From Candidatus Woesearchaeota archaeon (GTDB taxonomy: Archaea; Nanobdellota; Nanobdellia; Woesearchaeales; UBA10200): a stretch of DNA of 9,610 nucleotides. The notes under the pieces were generated by a model, which worked only from the letters and a program-made list of their open reading frames with translations, was not told the origin of the DNA and made no database searches. Position numbers and translations under genes: made by a program. Numbering within the stretch: position 1 is the stretch's first letter; every line of letters starts with the position of its first letter. Location: the NCBI GenBank assembly GCA_018302185.1, contig JAGVZX010000097.1, positions 1-9,610 of the forward strand, written 5' to 3'. Shown piece by piece: positions 1-4,951 of this stretch.

Positions 1-7
1 CATGTTT

Positions 8-25
8 AAAAATATTGTGCAAAAA
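8..25 (-). terminator. Possible T-rich terminator downstream of the CorA gene
   Basis: Read on the minus strand, two runs of five T (25 to 21, then 12 to 8) follow the CorA stop codon by about 22 and 35 bases. Archaeal RNA polymerase can terminate at such U-rich tracts without a strong hairpin. No clear stem-loop was seen, so this rests on the T-runs and their position alone. Confidence 0.3.
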
Positions 26-47
26 TCACTTTCTAAGAACATTATCC

Positions 48-1031
48 TCATATCCAGTCCTTCTTATGGAAGTAATAATAGAATACTAAACTAAGCACTA
101 CCATCAACGCACTTATCTCAAAGAAACCATAATCTGCAGTTGCAGCTGGCAGATATTTGAAGTTCATTCCGTACATGGAAGCGATAAGTGTAGGTACCAT
201 GATGATGACTGTAAATGAAGTGAGTTTCTTCATGACTGTGTTAAGGTCATTTGAAGTTCTTGCTAATTTATTGTTTATTGATGTCGAGTAAATGTTTATT
301 ATGTCGCTTATCATCTCTCTCTGTGAAGCAAGGATATCAAGCTGGTGCTGGTACGTGTCATATACATCATCCAACAGCTTAAGTGTCTTATCAGTGATTG
401 CAACTGAAGTAAGGCGTTTCTTAAGCAGGAAAATGATCTTTGCTGTGCTCCAAAATCTCCTTGACATCCTAAATAGGTCTCTCTTTAGGTTGACTATCTC
501 ATTGACATTGATACTGTGCTTTGATTCAAAGTTCAATACTTGCTGCTCAACCTTGATGATCTTTTCCTCAGTCTTCCTTAATATGTCATAATTATCCTGG
601 GTATGATCATCTAAAAATTCATAAAGGATATGGCCAATAGTCACATCATCACCATTAGATTTTAGCAGCACAGGAATGCCGTCAAAGAAATCGACATAGT
701 GCTTGGCTTTGGCAGGCAAAGTTATTATCAGAGCATCAGCTGTGACTGTGATCAGCACACGGATATATCTTACTTCATCATGCTCATCCAGATAATAATC
801 TCCAAACACAAGCTGCAGTGGGTCAGTAGAAAATGTTTTGGTTGTGGGCTCTTTTGGGTAATTCTTGAGAACATTCAAGTCAAGCTTAAAATCATCTGCA
901 ACCTTAGCCTCTTCATCAGGTGTTGGCTCTATCATGTACAATACTAGAAATTCCTTAGCTCTCGGCATTGGATAGCTTGATCCATGGCCTAACTTAATCC
1001 TCTTTTTTGTATGCAGCAGATATTTGAGCAT
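48..1031 (-). CDS. corA: CorA-family magnesium/divalent cation transporter
   Basis: This 327-aa protein is a probable CorA-type channel that passively takes up Mg2+ (or Co2+/Ni2+) across the cytoplasmic membrane as a homopentamer. The family signature GMN is at residues 288-290, in the context YGMNF, at the end of the first of two C-terminal membrane segments (about 270-287 and 308-321). A short loop separates them, and the protein ends in a basic tail (HKKDWI). The long N-terminal part is a soluble alpha/beta domain followed by long, charged, coiled-coil-like helices (about 150-270), as expected for the CorA funnel and stalk helix. Length is close to the usual 310-350 aa. The loop after GMN is FKYLPAATADYG rather than the more usual acidic MPE-type loop, which could affect ion selectivity. 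The start at 1031 fits a TATA-like box 30 bp upstream, implying a leaderless mRNA. The gene is divergent from the tRNA gene. Confidence 0.93.
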   Translation of the reverse strand: MLKYLLHTKKRIKLGHGSSYPMPRAKEFLVLYMIEPTPDEEAKVADDFKLDLNVLKNYPKEPTTKTFSTDPLQLVFGDYYLDEHDEVRYIRVLITVTADALIITLPAKAKHYVDFFDGIPVLLKSNGDDVTIGHILYEFLDDHTQDNYDILRKTEEKIIKVEQQVLNFESKHSINVNEIVNLKRDLFRMSRRFWSTAKIIFLLKKRLTSVAITDKTLKLLDDVYDTYQHQLDILASQREMISDIINIYSTSINNKLARTSNDLNTVMKKLTSFTVIIMVPTLIASMYGMNFKYLPAATADYGFFEISALMVVLSLVFYYYFHKKDWI

Positions 1032-1053
1032 AGGTAATTGAATATCAAATTTG

Positions 1054-1061
1054 TATATAAA
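1054..1061 (-). promoter_or_regulatory. TATA box for the CorA gene (leaderless)
   Basis: On the minus strand TTTATATA runs from 1061 to 1054, beginning 30 bases before the ATG at 1031. With the usual archaeal spacing, transcription would start at or next to the start codon, and no Shine-Dalgarno-like motif lies between. The same 30-31 bp spacing recurs upstream of other genes in this window. Confidence 0.6.
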
Positions 1062-1092
1062 TGTTTGTGCATCTCAAATGTTTTTAATTAAA

Positions 1093-1100
1093 TTTATAAA
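1093..1100 (+). promoter_or_regulatory. TATA box for the tRNA-Gly gene
   Basis: TTTATAAA lies 34 bp upstream of the mature tRNA 5' end at 1127, so initiation would fall a few bases before it, leaving a short leader for RNase P. Together with the CorA box on the other strand it makes a compact divergent promoter region. Confidence 0.55.
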
Positions 1101-1163
1101 CTCTTGCCATATTCTTTGAACCATTTGCACCGGTAGTCTAATGGTTAGGATAGAAGCCTTCCA

Positions 1164-1221
1164 AGCAAACTTTTTTAAAAAGTTTGACCAAAATTGGCGA
1201 GCGAAAGCTCACCTCGAGGAC
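1164..1221 (+). other. tRNA intron 1 (58 nt, canonical position 37/38)
   Basis: The intron sits between tRNA positions 37 (A1163) and 38 (A1222). A four-pair central helix joins exon 1158-1161 (CTTC) to intron 1216-1219 (GAGG), with one G-U pair. The 5' bulge is C1162, A1163 and A1164. The 3' bulge is A1220, C1221 and A1222. Cleavage after the second bulge base gives exactly the inferred exons. Only one inner pair (G1165-C1215) follows, so the inner helix is relaxed. The body contains two hairpins: a near-perfect AT-rich inverted repeat over about 1166-1186, and a stem closed by a GAAA tetraloop around 1194-1213 (GGCGAGC against GCTCACC, one mismatch). Confidence 0.88.
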
Positions 1222-1236
1222 AGCTTTTGATCCGGG

Positions 1237-1273
1237 AGATGGTGAGCATGAAAAAATGTTCGCTGTCCGGATA
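1237..1273 (+). other. tRNA intron 2 (37 nt) in the T arm, position 53/54
   Basis: This intron interrupts the junction of the T stem and T loop. Its splice sites form a textbook hBHBh' motif. The outer helix pairs 1228-1230 (TGA) with 1275-1277 (TCG), extendable by T1226/T1227 with A1278/A1279. The central four pairs join 1231-1234 (TCCG) to 1268-1271 (CGGA). The 5' bulge is G1235, G1236 and A1237. The 3' bulge is T1272, A1273 and T1274. The inner helix runs continuously for 12 pairs, 1238-1249 with 1256-1267 including G-U pairs, closed by a six-base A-rich loop. Cutting after the second base of each bulge restores the perfect T arm. Non-canonical tRNA introns are known chiefly from Thermoproteota. 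Here both the structure and the restored T arm support it. Confidence 0.9.
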
Positions 1274-1293
1274 TTCGAATCCCGGCCGGTGCA

Positions 1294-1299
1294 TTTTTT
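1294..1299 (+). terminator. T6 terminator after tRNA-Gly
   Basis: Six T residues directly follow the discriminator base, a usual archaeal termination signal for tRNA genes. The run continues into TATATTT and so could double as a TATA-like element for the next gene, but that gene's ribosome-binding site at 1311 lies too close for it to be included in a transcript started from here. Confidence 0.5.
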
Positions 1300-1310
1300 A
1301 TATTTCAATT

Positions 1311-1315
1311 GAGGT
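1311..1315 (+). promoter_or_regulatory. Ribosome-binding site of the 184-aa gene
   Basis: GAGGT lies six bases ahead of the ATG at 1322 and matches the core of the anti-Shine-Dalgarno complement. It supports this start and implies a leadered mRNA. With only 28 bp between the tRNA end and the ATG, the transcript may arise by read-through from the tRNA promoter. Confidence 0.6.
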
Positions 1316-1321
1316 ATCTTT

Positions 1322-1876
1322 ATGAATGATACAACGGCAGTAGCTCCTCCTGTTTCGGAAAGACCTGCATCGACTAAAGTGAACTGGGCAGAAATATTAT
1401 CAGGGCTAGTAGGAAGTGTGCTAAAACCTGATTTATTGTCGAAAGAGGAAGTATTAGCTGAAATATTGCCTTTAGAATTCTTAGATCAGTTGGCAGAGAG
1501 CAAAGATGGCATCGCTGCTCCAGAAAACATAGCCTATCTAGCAAATCCATCAGCATATACTCTCCGCTTTGATGATAGGACTGAATTGCATTTTGACTTT
1601 TCAGTAATAAGAGGCGGAGTAAACATCGGAAAATATTCAGTTACTGTAGATAAAGACGGTGTATATACCTTATCTTATCACGACGGATTGCATCCTCATC
1701 ATAAAGGTAGAGTAGGCTTGCGGATTCAACGCAAAGATAATTTTGGCCAAGATATAAAACCATCTTTAGTAAGGACAGATACTTGGCATACTAAAGCAAC
1801 TCCTCCGATCAAGTTCTTTGATATGCCTAATTATCCTCATAAAAGAGAACTAAGCAGCTACTTAAGAAGGGCATGA
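1322..1876 (+). CDS. Hypothetical protein, 184 aa, soluble
   Basis: I do not recognise the family. The protein begins with a low-complexity, Ala/Pro/Thr-rich stretch (residues 1-18), then an amphipathic helical region (about 20-60) with leucine-rich segments such as VLAEILPLEFLDQL. The second half is rich in alternating polar and hydrophobic residues typical of beta strands (about 78-135) and contains a histidine cluster, HDGLHPHHKG (120-129). This could bind metal, but that is a guess from composition. The C-terminal tail is basic (KRELSSYLRRA). There is no signal peptide or membrane segment, so it is probably cytosolic. The start is set by a GAGGT motif at 1311-1315. The gene follows the tRNA by 28 bp and ends 7 bp from the stop of a converging gene. 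The reading frame is intact and codon use looks like its neighbours, so it is likely a real, lineage-restricted gene. Confidence 0.7.
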   Translation: MNDTTAVAPPVSERPASTKVNWAEILSGLVGSVLKPDLLSKEEVLAEILPLEFLDQLAESKDGIAAPENIAYLANPSAYTLRFDDRTELHFDFSVIRGGVNIGKYSVTVDKDGVYTLSYHDGLHPHHKGRVGLRIQRKDNFGQDIKPSLVRTDTWHTKATPPIKFFDMPNYPHKRELSSYLRRA

Positions 1877-1883
1877 TGTGTAT

Positions 1884-2135
1884 CTATTTCTGTTGCAAGA
1901 AAAACACAACATAAAGTATCATTAAGAGCACTGATATTCCTAACGTAATTGTAAACAATTTCTTATCATTTCCAAATCCAAAAGGAATGAATCCAAACAT
2001 GCCAACCACTGAAAACTTTACATTTGACCTTGAGTTTTCTGAATTGGCAAAAAACATGCCTGCAAATATTATGATAATCCCTAAGAAAATCATCAAGGTT
2101 CCAAATTTTATCAGGTCAGGTTGTGTGATTGCCAT
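1884..2135 (-). CDS. DUF131-like small integral membrane protein
   Basis: This 83-aa protein has two hydrophobic segments (about 10-30 and 60-80) around a central part with the motif GMFGFIPFGFGNDKK (45-59). That matches the pattern I associate with the archaeal DUF131/TIGR00304 family, in which a G-x-IPI-x-FG-x-DK motif precedes the second membrane segment. Family members are short archaeal two-helix membrane proteins of unknown function, and the length is normal. The start at 2135 gives a protein beginning just before the first helix. No good Shine-Dalgarno sequence is next to it. It lies 56 bp downstream of the GtrA-like gene on the same strand and may be co-transcribed with it. The assignment rests on motif and topology only. 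Confidence 0.75.
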   Translation of the reverse strand: MAITQPDLIKFGTLMIFLGIIIIFAGMFFANSENSRSNVKFSVVGMFGFIPFGFGNDKKLFTITLGISVLLMILYVVFFLQQK

Positions 2136-2191
2136 TATGGATCTTACTTATTTTCTACCACCTGATTTATCTTTTACTCAATTACTTATTT

Positions 2192-2755
2192 TCACTCAAA
2201 TGCATGGTATTTCCTAAACACCCACTTATTGTTAAGGTAATAGTTGAAAAATGACAGTACTATCGTTACGCTGATTATCATTGGGAAATAATGGTAGTAA
2301 TAAAATTCTGTAAGTATATAGACCAGAAGCCAGTTGAGGAAATACGAGCTTGCCATCACAACAAAAAACTTGAACATCCTTCTCTCAATTCTGTCAAGCT
2401 TCTCAAAAGTGAAGATAGAGTGAAAGTAGTAAAGGAAGAAAAGGCCTGTTATCAATGCAATTCCGTATGAAAGCATATACCATATGTCAAAGATTTCAGT
2501 CAACAGCACAGTAGCTATTATATCATAAATAAAGCACAGGAATCCTCCTATAGAAAACCACGTAAACGGATGTGTATGGACATATTGCGTCAGAAGCCTT
2601 CTGCCTTCTTCTGTAAAAAACTTCACCTTGACCAGCTTATGGAGGTCAGAAACCGCTTTTTTTATGTCCTTGAGCTTTATATCTGCAAAATTTTTGAGCT
2701 TCTTCTCTTCCTCTCTTATGATTGTAATTCCTTTTCCGAGCTTATTGTCAAGCAT
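2192..2755 (-). CDS. GtrA-like four-helix membrane protein with N-terminal extension
   Basis: The 187-aa product has four predicted membrane helices (about 64-86, 91-113, 127-149 and 155-172). It ends in FFNYYLNNKWVFRKY (169-183), the characteristic GtrA-family C-terminal motif (F-x3-N-x3-W-x-F type). A degenerate copy of the same pattern (FFLYYFHSIFTFEK) ends helix two, consistent with the family's internal duplication. GtrA-like proteins are small membrane proteins linked to moving or modifying lipid-linked sugars (for example undecaprenyl-phosphate glucose in O-antigen glucosylation). In archaea the substrate is unknown. Family members are usually 120-150 aa. Here a charged, helical cytosolic extension of about 60 residues (KLKNFADIKLKDIKKAVSD and onward) is added at the N terminus. 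No glycosyltransferase gene is next to it. It is on the same strand as the DUF131-like gene 56 bp downstream. Confidence 0.8.
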   Translation of the reverse strand: MLDNKLGKGITIIREEEKKLKNFADIKLKDIKKAVSDLHKLVKVKFFTEEGRRLLTQYVHTHPFTWFSIGGFLCFIYDIIATVLLTEIFDIWYMLSYGIALITGLFFLYYFHSIFTFEKLDRIERRMFKFFVVMASSYFLNWLLVYILTEFYYYHYFPMIISVTIVLSFFNYYLNNKWVFRKYHAFE

Positions 2756-2798
2756 TGTATCACACAGCTAATAAAATAACATTTAGTCCAATAATCTA

Positions 2799-2807
2799 TT
2801 ATTTATA
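2799..2807 (-). promoter_or_regulatory. Possible TATA box for the GtrA-like gene
   Basis: On the minus strand TATAAATAA runs from 2807 to 2799, about 50 bp upstream of the ATG at 2755. This would give a leader of roughly 20-25 nt, in contrast to the leaderless arrangement of several other genes here. The region is AT-rich, so chance matches are likely. Confidence 0.35.
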
Positions 2808-2868
2808 TTGAACTATTCTCTCACTCATAGATTAGAAATTAGTATTTAAAATTTTGCATTATAATAAA

Positions 2869-3491
2869 TCAGATTATACTAATAAACACCTGTGCTAAAA
2901 ATGTAAATACATAATACGTTGTCAGCATGTGCGTGATAAAATAAACCACAGAAGTCACAGGTGAAGAGCCCATCAGAAGATAAAAACTGATCATAACAAA
3001 ATCATAAACTATTGCGCATAACATCCCTGCAAATACTATCTGCTGAAATGAAAAGAATGATGCGATTACTCCAACAACTCCAAACATTATTACAGCCAAA
3101 AATAAGCCTGCATCAAGATTTATGCTCAGGATCAAGCCTAGAACAATAGATGTCGCGCCTACTAATGCACCAACCAATGGCCCAAACTTGATTGCGCAAA
3201 GCACAGTTGCTAATGTGCAAAGCTCAAACCCAAAATAATTCAAAGCACAGTTGCTAATGTGCAAAGCTCAAACCCAAAATAATTTTTTGTCCAGATTGTA
3301 TGGATGAGGGAAACAGCACCAAGCACAATAAAAAAAATGACGATCAGATACTTATAAAATAACGCGAATGCAGCTAACAATACTACTGCAATTATCCCAA
3401 TCTTTAAGTGCTTCTCAGACTTAAACAGATAGCGCAATAGGTAATGCAATGGTCTTGTAAGAACTCTTGTTAGAATATTATTTTGTTGCAT
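2869..3491 (-). pseudogene. Multi-pass membrane protein gene split by a 44-bp tandem duplication
   Basis: Two overlapping frames encode halves of one protein. The first (3491-3240, 83 aa) has two hydrophobic segments (about 30-47 and 48-66) and ends in NYFGFELCTLATVL, followed by TGA at 3242-3240. The second (3264-2869, 131 aa) contains the same NYFGFELCTLATVL and continues CAIKFGPLVGALVGATS with three or four further membrane segments. The shared peptide is encoded by the two copies of a perfect 44-bp tandem repeat (3197-3284). Because 44 is not a multiple of three, the frame breaks at the boundary. Removing one copy restores a continuous 192-aa reading frame. The repaired protein is a small polytopic membrane protein. 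The Gly-rich FGPLVGALVGATSIVLG stretch resembles S-components of ECF vitamin transporters or MreD-like proteins, but I cannot assign it firmly. The start at 3491 has a TATA-like box 30 bp upstream. The duplication could be a recent mutation, a reversible switch or an assembly error. Confidence 0.8.
3197..3284. repeat. Perfect 44-bp direct tandem duplication
   Basis: Positions 3197-3240 and 3241-3284 are identical and directly adjacent: both begin CAAAGCACAG and end AAAATAATT. The duplication lies inside a membrane-protein gene and shifts its frame. There are only two copies, and no inverted ends or transposase suggest an element. Replication slippage or unequal exchange is the likely origin. 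Neither copy has internal substitutions, so it is recent or artefactual. Confidence 0.97.
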
Positions 3492-3514
3492 AAATCCTTA
3501 AAACAATAGCACAA

Positions 3515-3521
3515 TTTAAAA
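3515..3521 (-). promoter_or_regulatory. TATA-like box for the split membrane-protein gene
   Basis: On the minus strand TTTTAAA (3521 to 3515) begins 30 bp before the ATG at 3491, the same spacing as the CorA box, which predicts a leaderless transcript. AAGGA also lies three bases from the ATG but is very close for a working Shine-Dalgarno. Confidence 0.45.
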
Positions 3522-3581
3522 GTTTGCCTGAAAATTAGTAAGATTAATAATCATAATTTATCTTTTATTTCTTCCCAAAAC

Positions 3582-4679
3582 TCATAACTTCCTCTCATCA
3601 TATATCTTCTTTGAGTCAGCAACAGCTTGCTTGAAATTCTCTACAAATTTGTCAAAATCGCTCACATTCAGATTTACGCCGCATGCATGCTCATGACCAC
3701 CACCAAAACCATCAACGCCTTGCAAAGCTTTTTCTACTAAAGGAGGAAGATTCAAGTCAGAGCCTCGTAAGCTGCACTTTACCTCTCCATTCTTCTCTCT
3801 GCCGATTATAAGGTGCTTGTCAGGAAACCTGTACAGGACTTCATTAGCAAGTTCCTTGGTGAAACTGAAGTTCTGGTGCTTGTACTTGAACACTATCAGC
3901 TTTGAATCCTGCTTATCTACAAAACTTAATGCTTCAGCCAATAATTTCCTGTAATCCTTATCTAGCTCTTCTGCTCTCTTGTAAAGGTATTTACCTCTGC
4001 TGGTTGTCTGGTGTATGATCTCATATGGGCTCTCAAGCCTTGTCATGATCTTTACACATTTCATGACTTCAGAGATCTTGCCTTTGAGAATAAAAGAGAT
4101 TATCTTTACCAGCTCACCTAATGGAGAATTAAAAAGCGCATCTTCTGGCTTTGTTATGTGGGCAGGCAGTAGATCAGGATATTGCTTCCTGAAATCTTCC
4201 ATCAATGGAGGAAAAAACCAATCTCCTATGCAGCCGATTGCGCAGATCCAGAGATCCTCTGGCCTAGCTTCCTTTACTGTCTGAAAACAAAGATATGCTC
4301 CGCATTCGTTGACTGGGTTAGGCGGATTTCTTGAGTTGAAATATAATATATTGTCTCTCTCTAACGGCTGGTGATGGTCAACCCAGACTATAGGGATCTG
4401 CTTGCCTTCGATCTTCGCACCATCAATGAAATCCTGGTCGATCATCGCAAGATCAACACCAAAAATCTTGTCTGGCTGATATTCCTCAACTTTCGGCAGG
4501 AATTTGACATCTACTTTAGGAGTAGTCTTTACTGGTATTCCTTTTCCTTCCTTCTTATATCTGTAAAGCAATAAGAAACTAGTCAAACCGTCAGGGTCAT
4601 CATGAAAGAATATCAATGGCTTTGTGCAGTTATCCAGCTCTTCCCTGATATGCGCATATTGTTTTTCATTCAATACCAT
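3582..4679 (-). CDS. DHH/DHHA1-family phosphoesterase (RecJ/nanoRNase-like)
   Basis: This 365-aa cytosolic protein carries the full set of DHH-superfamily motifs: HDDPDG (26-31), VDLAMID (75-81) with a metal-binding Asp, the namesake DHH (101-103) in VWVDHHQP, and a GD pair (152-153). The C-terminal DHHA1 domain ends with GGGHEHACG (326-334), the substrate-binding glycine-histidine motif. Family members use two Mn2+ ions to hydrolyse phosphodiester bonds in single-stranded DNA, short oligonucleotides or cyclic dinucleotides. Archaea have several RecJ-like paralogues, including GAN partners of the replicative helicase, and the motifs alone do not say which role applies. A soluble, single-unit DHH-DHHA1 layout without extra OB-fold or CBS domains is seen. 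The start is supported by GGGAGT five bases upstream. It is the most upstream gene of a minus-strand run, 90 bp ahead of the split membrane-protein gene. All active-site motifs are present. Confidence 0.9.
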   Translation of the reverse strand: MVLNEKQYAHIREELDNCTKPLIFFHDDPDGLTSFLLLYRYKKEGKGIPVKTTPKVDVKFLPKVEEYQPDKIFGVDLAMIDQDFIDGAKIEGKQIPIVWVDHHQPLERDNILYFNSRNPPNPVNECGAYLCFQTVKEARPEDLWICAIGCIGDWFFPPLMEDFRKQYPDLLPAHITKPEDALFNSPLGELVKIISFILKGKISEVMKCVKIMTRLESPYEIIHQTTSRGKYLYKRAEELDKDYRKLLAEALSFVDKQDSKLIVFKYKHQNFSFTKELANEVLYRFPDKHLIIGREKNGEVKCSLRGSDLNLPPLVEKALQGVDGFGGGHEHACGVNLNVSDFDKFVENFKQAVADSKKIYDERKL

Positions 4680-4684
4680 ATTGT

Positions 4685-4690
4685 ACTCCC
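4685..4690 (-). promoter_or_regulatory. Ribosome-binding site of the DHH phosphoesterase gene
   Basis: On the minus strand GGGAGT (4690 to 4685) is five bases ahead of the ATG at 4679. It fixes the start and implies a leadered mRNA, unlike the leaderless neighbours. Confidence 0.55.
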
Positions 4691-4767
4691 ATTCAAAAAA
4701 AAGATCAAATAAAAACTTTCTTTCAAATCATTTCTGAATTGAATAAGAATCGAATAATTACGGATAC

Positions 4768-4775
4768 TATATAAA
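4768..4775. promoter_or_regulatory. Strong TATA box in the divergent intergenic region
   Basis: TATATAAA (plus strand) is identical to the box before the threonyl-tRNA synthetase gene. Because the sequence is nearly palindromic (TTTATATA on the other strand) it could serve either direction. Toward the minus strand it would give the DHH gene a leader of about 60 nt. Toward the plus strand it lies 30 bp before ATG 4798, the start of a 19-codon ORF. The rest of the 272-bp gap holds a second box at 4891 and no recognisable RNA gene. Confidence 0.5.
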
Positions 4776-4890
4776 TGTTTTTGAAAATCGTATGTTAATG
4801 TATAGCCAGTGCCAACTGCGGCAGCTGCTTTGTAAATATTTACTATCTACATACTAAAAAATCTGCCAACTAAGTTATAAACAGTAATAT

Positions 4891-4898
4891 TTATAAAA
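4891..4898 (+). promoter_or_regulatory. TATA box for the 227-aa gene
   Basis: TTATAAAA lies about 60 bp upstream of the ATG at 4952, so transcription would begin near 4920 and give a leader of about 30 nt that includes the GAGGT site at 4943. Box and leader agree with an SD-led mRNA. Confidence 0.5.
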
Positions 4899-4942
4899 CA
4901 ACTCCTAGTTGCATTACAAATATCGCTTATTGGATTATTCAC

Positions 4943-4947
4943 GAGGT
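4943..4947 (+). promoter_or_regulatory. Ribosome-binding site of the 227-aa gene
   Basis: GAGGT is four bases ahead of the ATG at 4952, the same motif that precedes the 184-aa gene. It supports the chosen start. Confidence 0.6.
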
Positions 4948-4951
4948 TTTT

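Larger units (their letters stand above)
1127..1293 (+). tRNA. tRNA-Gly(UCC) with two introns
   Basis: Removing two introns (1164-1221 and 1237-1273) leaves a canonical 72-nt tRNA with no encoded CCA. The acceptor stem pairs 1127-1133 (GCACCGG) with 1286-1292 (CCGGTGC), with discriminator A1293. The D arm is 1136-1151, with GG at 1143-1144. The anticodon stem pairs 1153-1157 (GAAGC) with 1223-1227 (GCTTT), and the loop is CTTCCA plus A1222. The anticodon TCC at 1160-1162 reads GGA and, by wobble, GGG. The variable loop is TGAT. The T stem pairs 1232-1236 (CCGGG) with 1281-1285 (CCCGG) around the loop TTCGAAT (1274-1280). Without the second excision the T arm cannot form: its 5' strand and loop are separated by 37 nt. 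Both exon-intron junctions fold as BHB splice motifs for the archaeal tRNA endonuclease. Discriminator A73 and the UCC anticodon suit glycine. A gene finder allowing only one anticodon-loop intron would probably miss or mis-score this gene. Confidence 0.95.

Noticed and set aside
1..47. A minus-strand gene starting at ATG 3-1
   Set aside because: Only the start codon would be visible. A T-rich stretch precedes it, but nothing within the window supports coding.
1127..1293. A tRNA pseudogene or a split tRNA half
   Set aside because: Both halves are on one strand within 167 bp, all stems pair after excision, and both junctions have proper BHB motifs, so an intron-bearing functional gene is the simpler reading.
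1286..1299. Integration (att) site at the tRNA-Gly 3' end
   Set aside because: No second copy of the tRNA 3' end and no integrase gene were seen within the window.
2869..3264. An independent 131-aa membrane-protein gene starting at ATG 3264
   Set aside because: Its first 22 residues repeat the end of the upstream frame because both are encoded by copies of the 44-bp duplication. Treating the locus as one broken gene explains everything.
3197..3284. CRISPR array or insertion-sequence target duplication
   Set aside because: The two copies are contiguous with no spacer, there are only two, and no mobile-element gene or inverted ends lie between them.
4015..4284. Plus-strand open frame of 89 codons inside the DHH gene
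   Set aside because: It lies antisense to strongly conserved DHH coding sequence and lacks promoter, SD and recognisable protein features. Similar antisense frames within corA, nreA and thrS were dropped for the same reason.
4832..4843. 12-bp perfect palindrome GTAAATATTTAC, and GCAGCTGC at 4821-4828, as a possible operator
   Set aside because: Short AT-rich palindromes are expected by chance in this composition, there is only one copy, and it does not overlap a likely promoter element.
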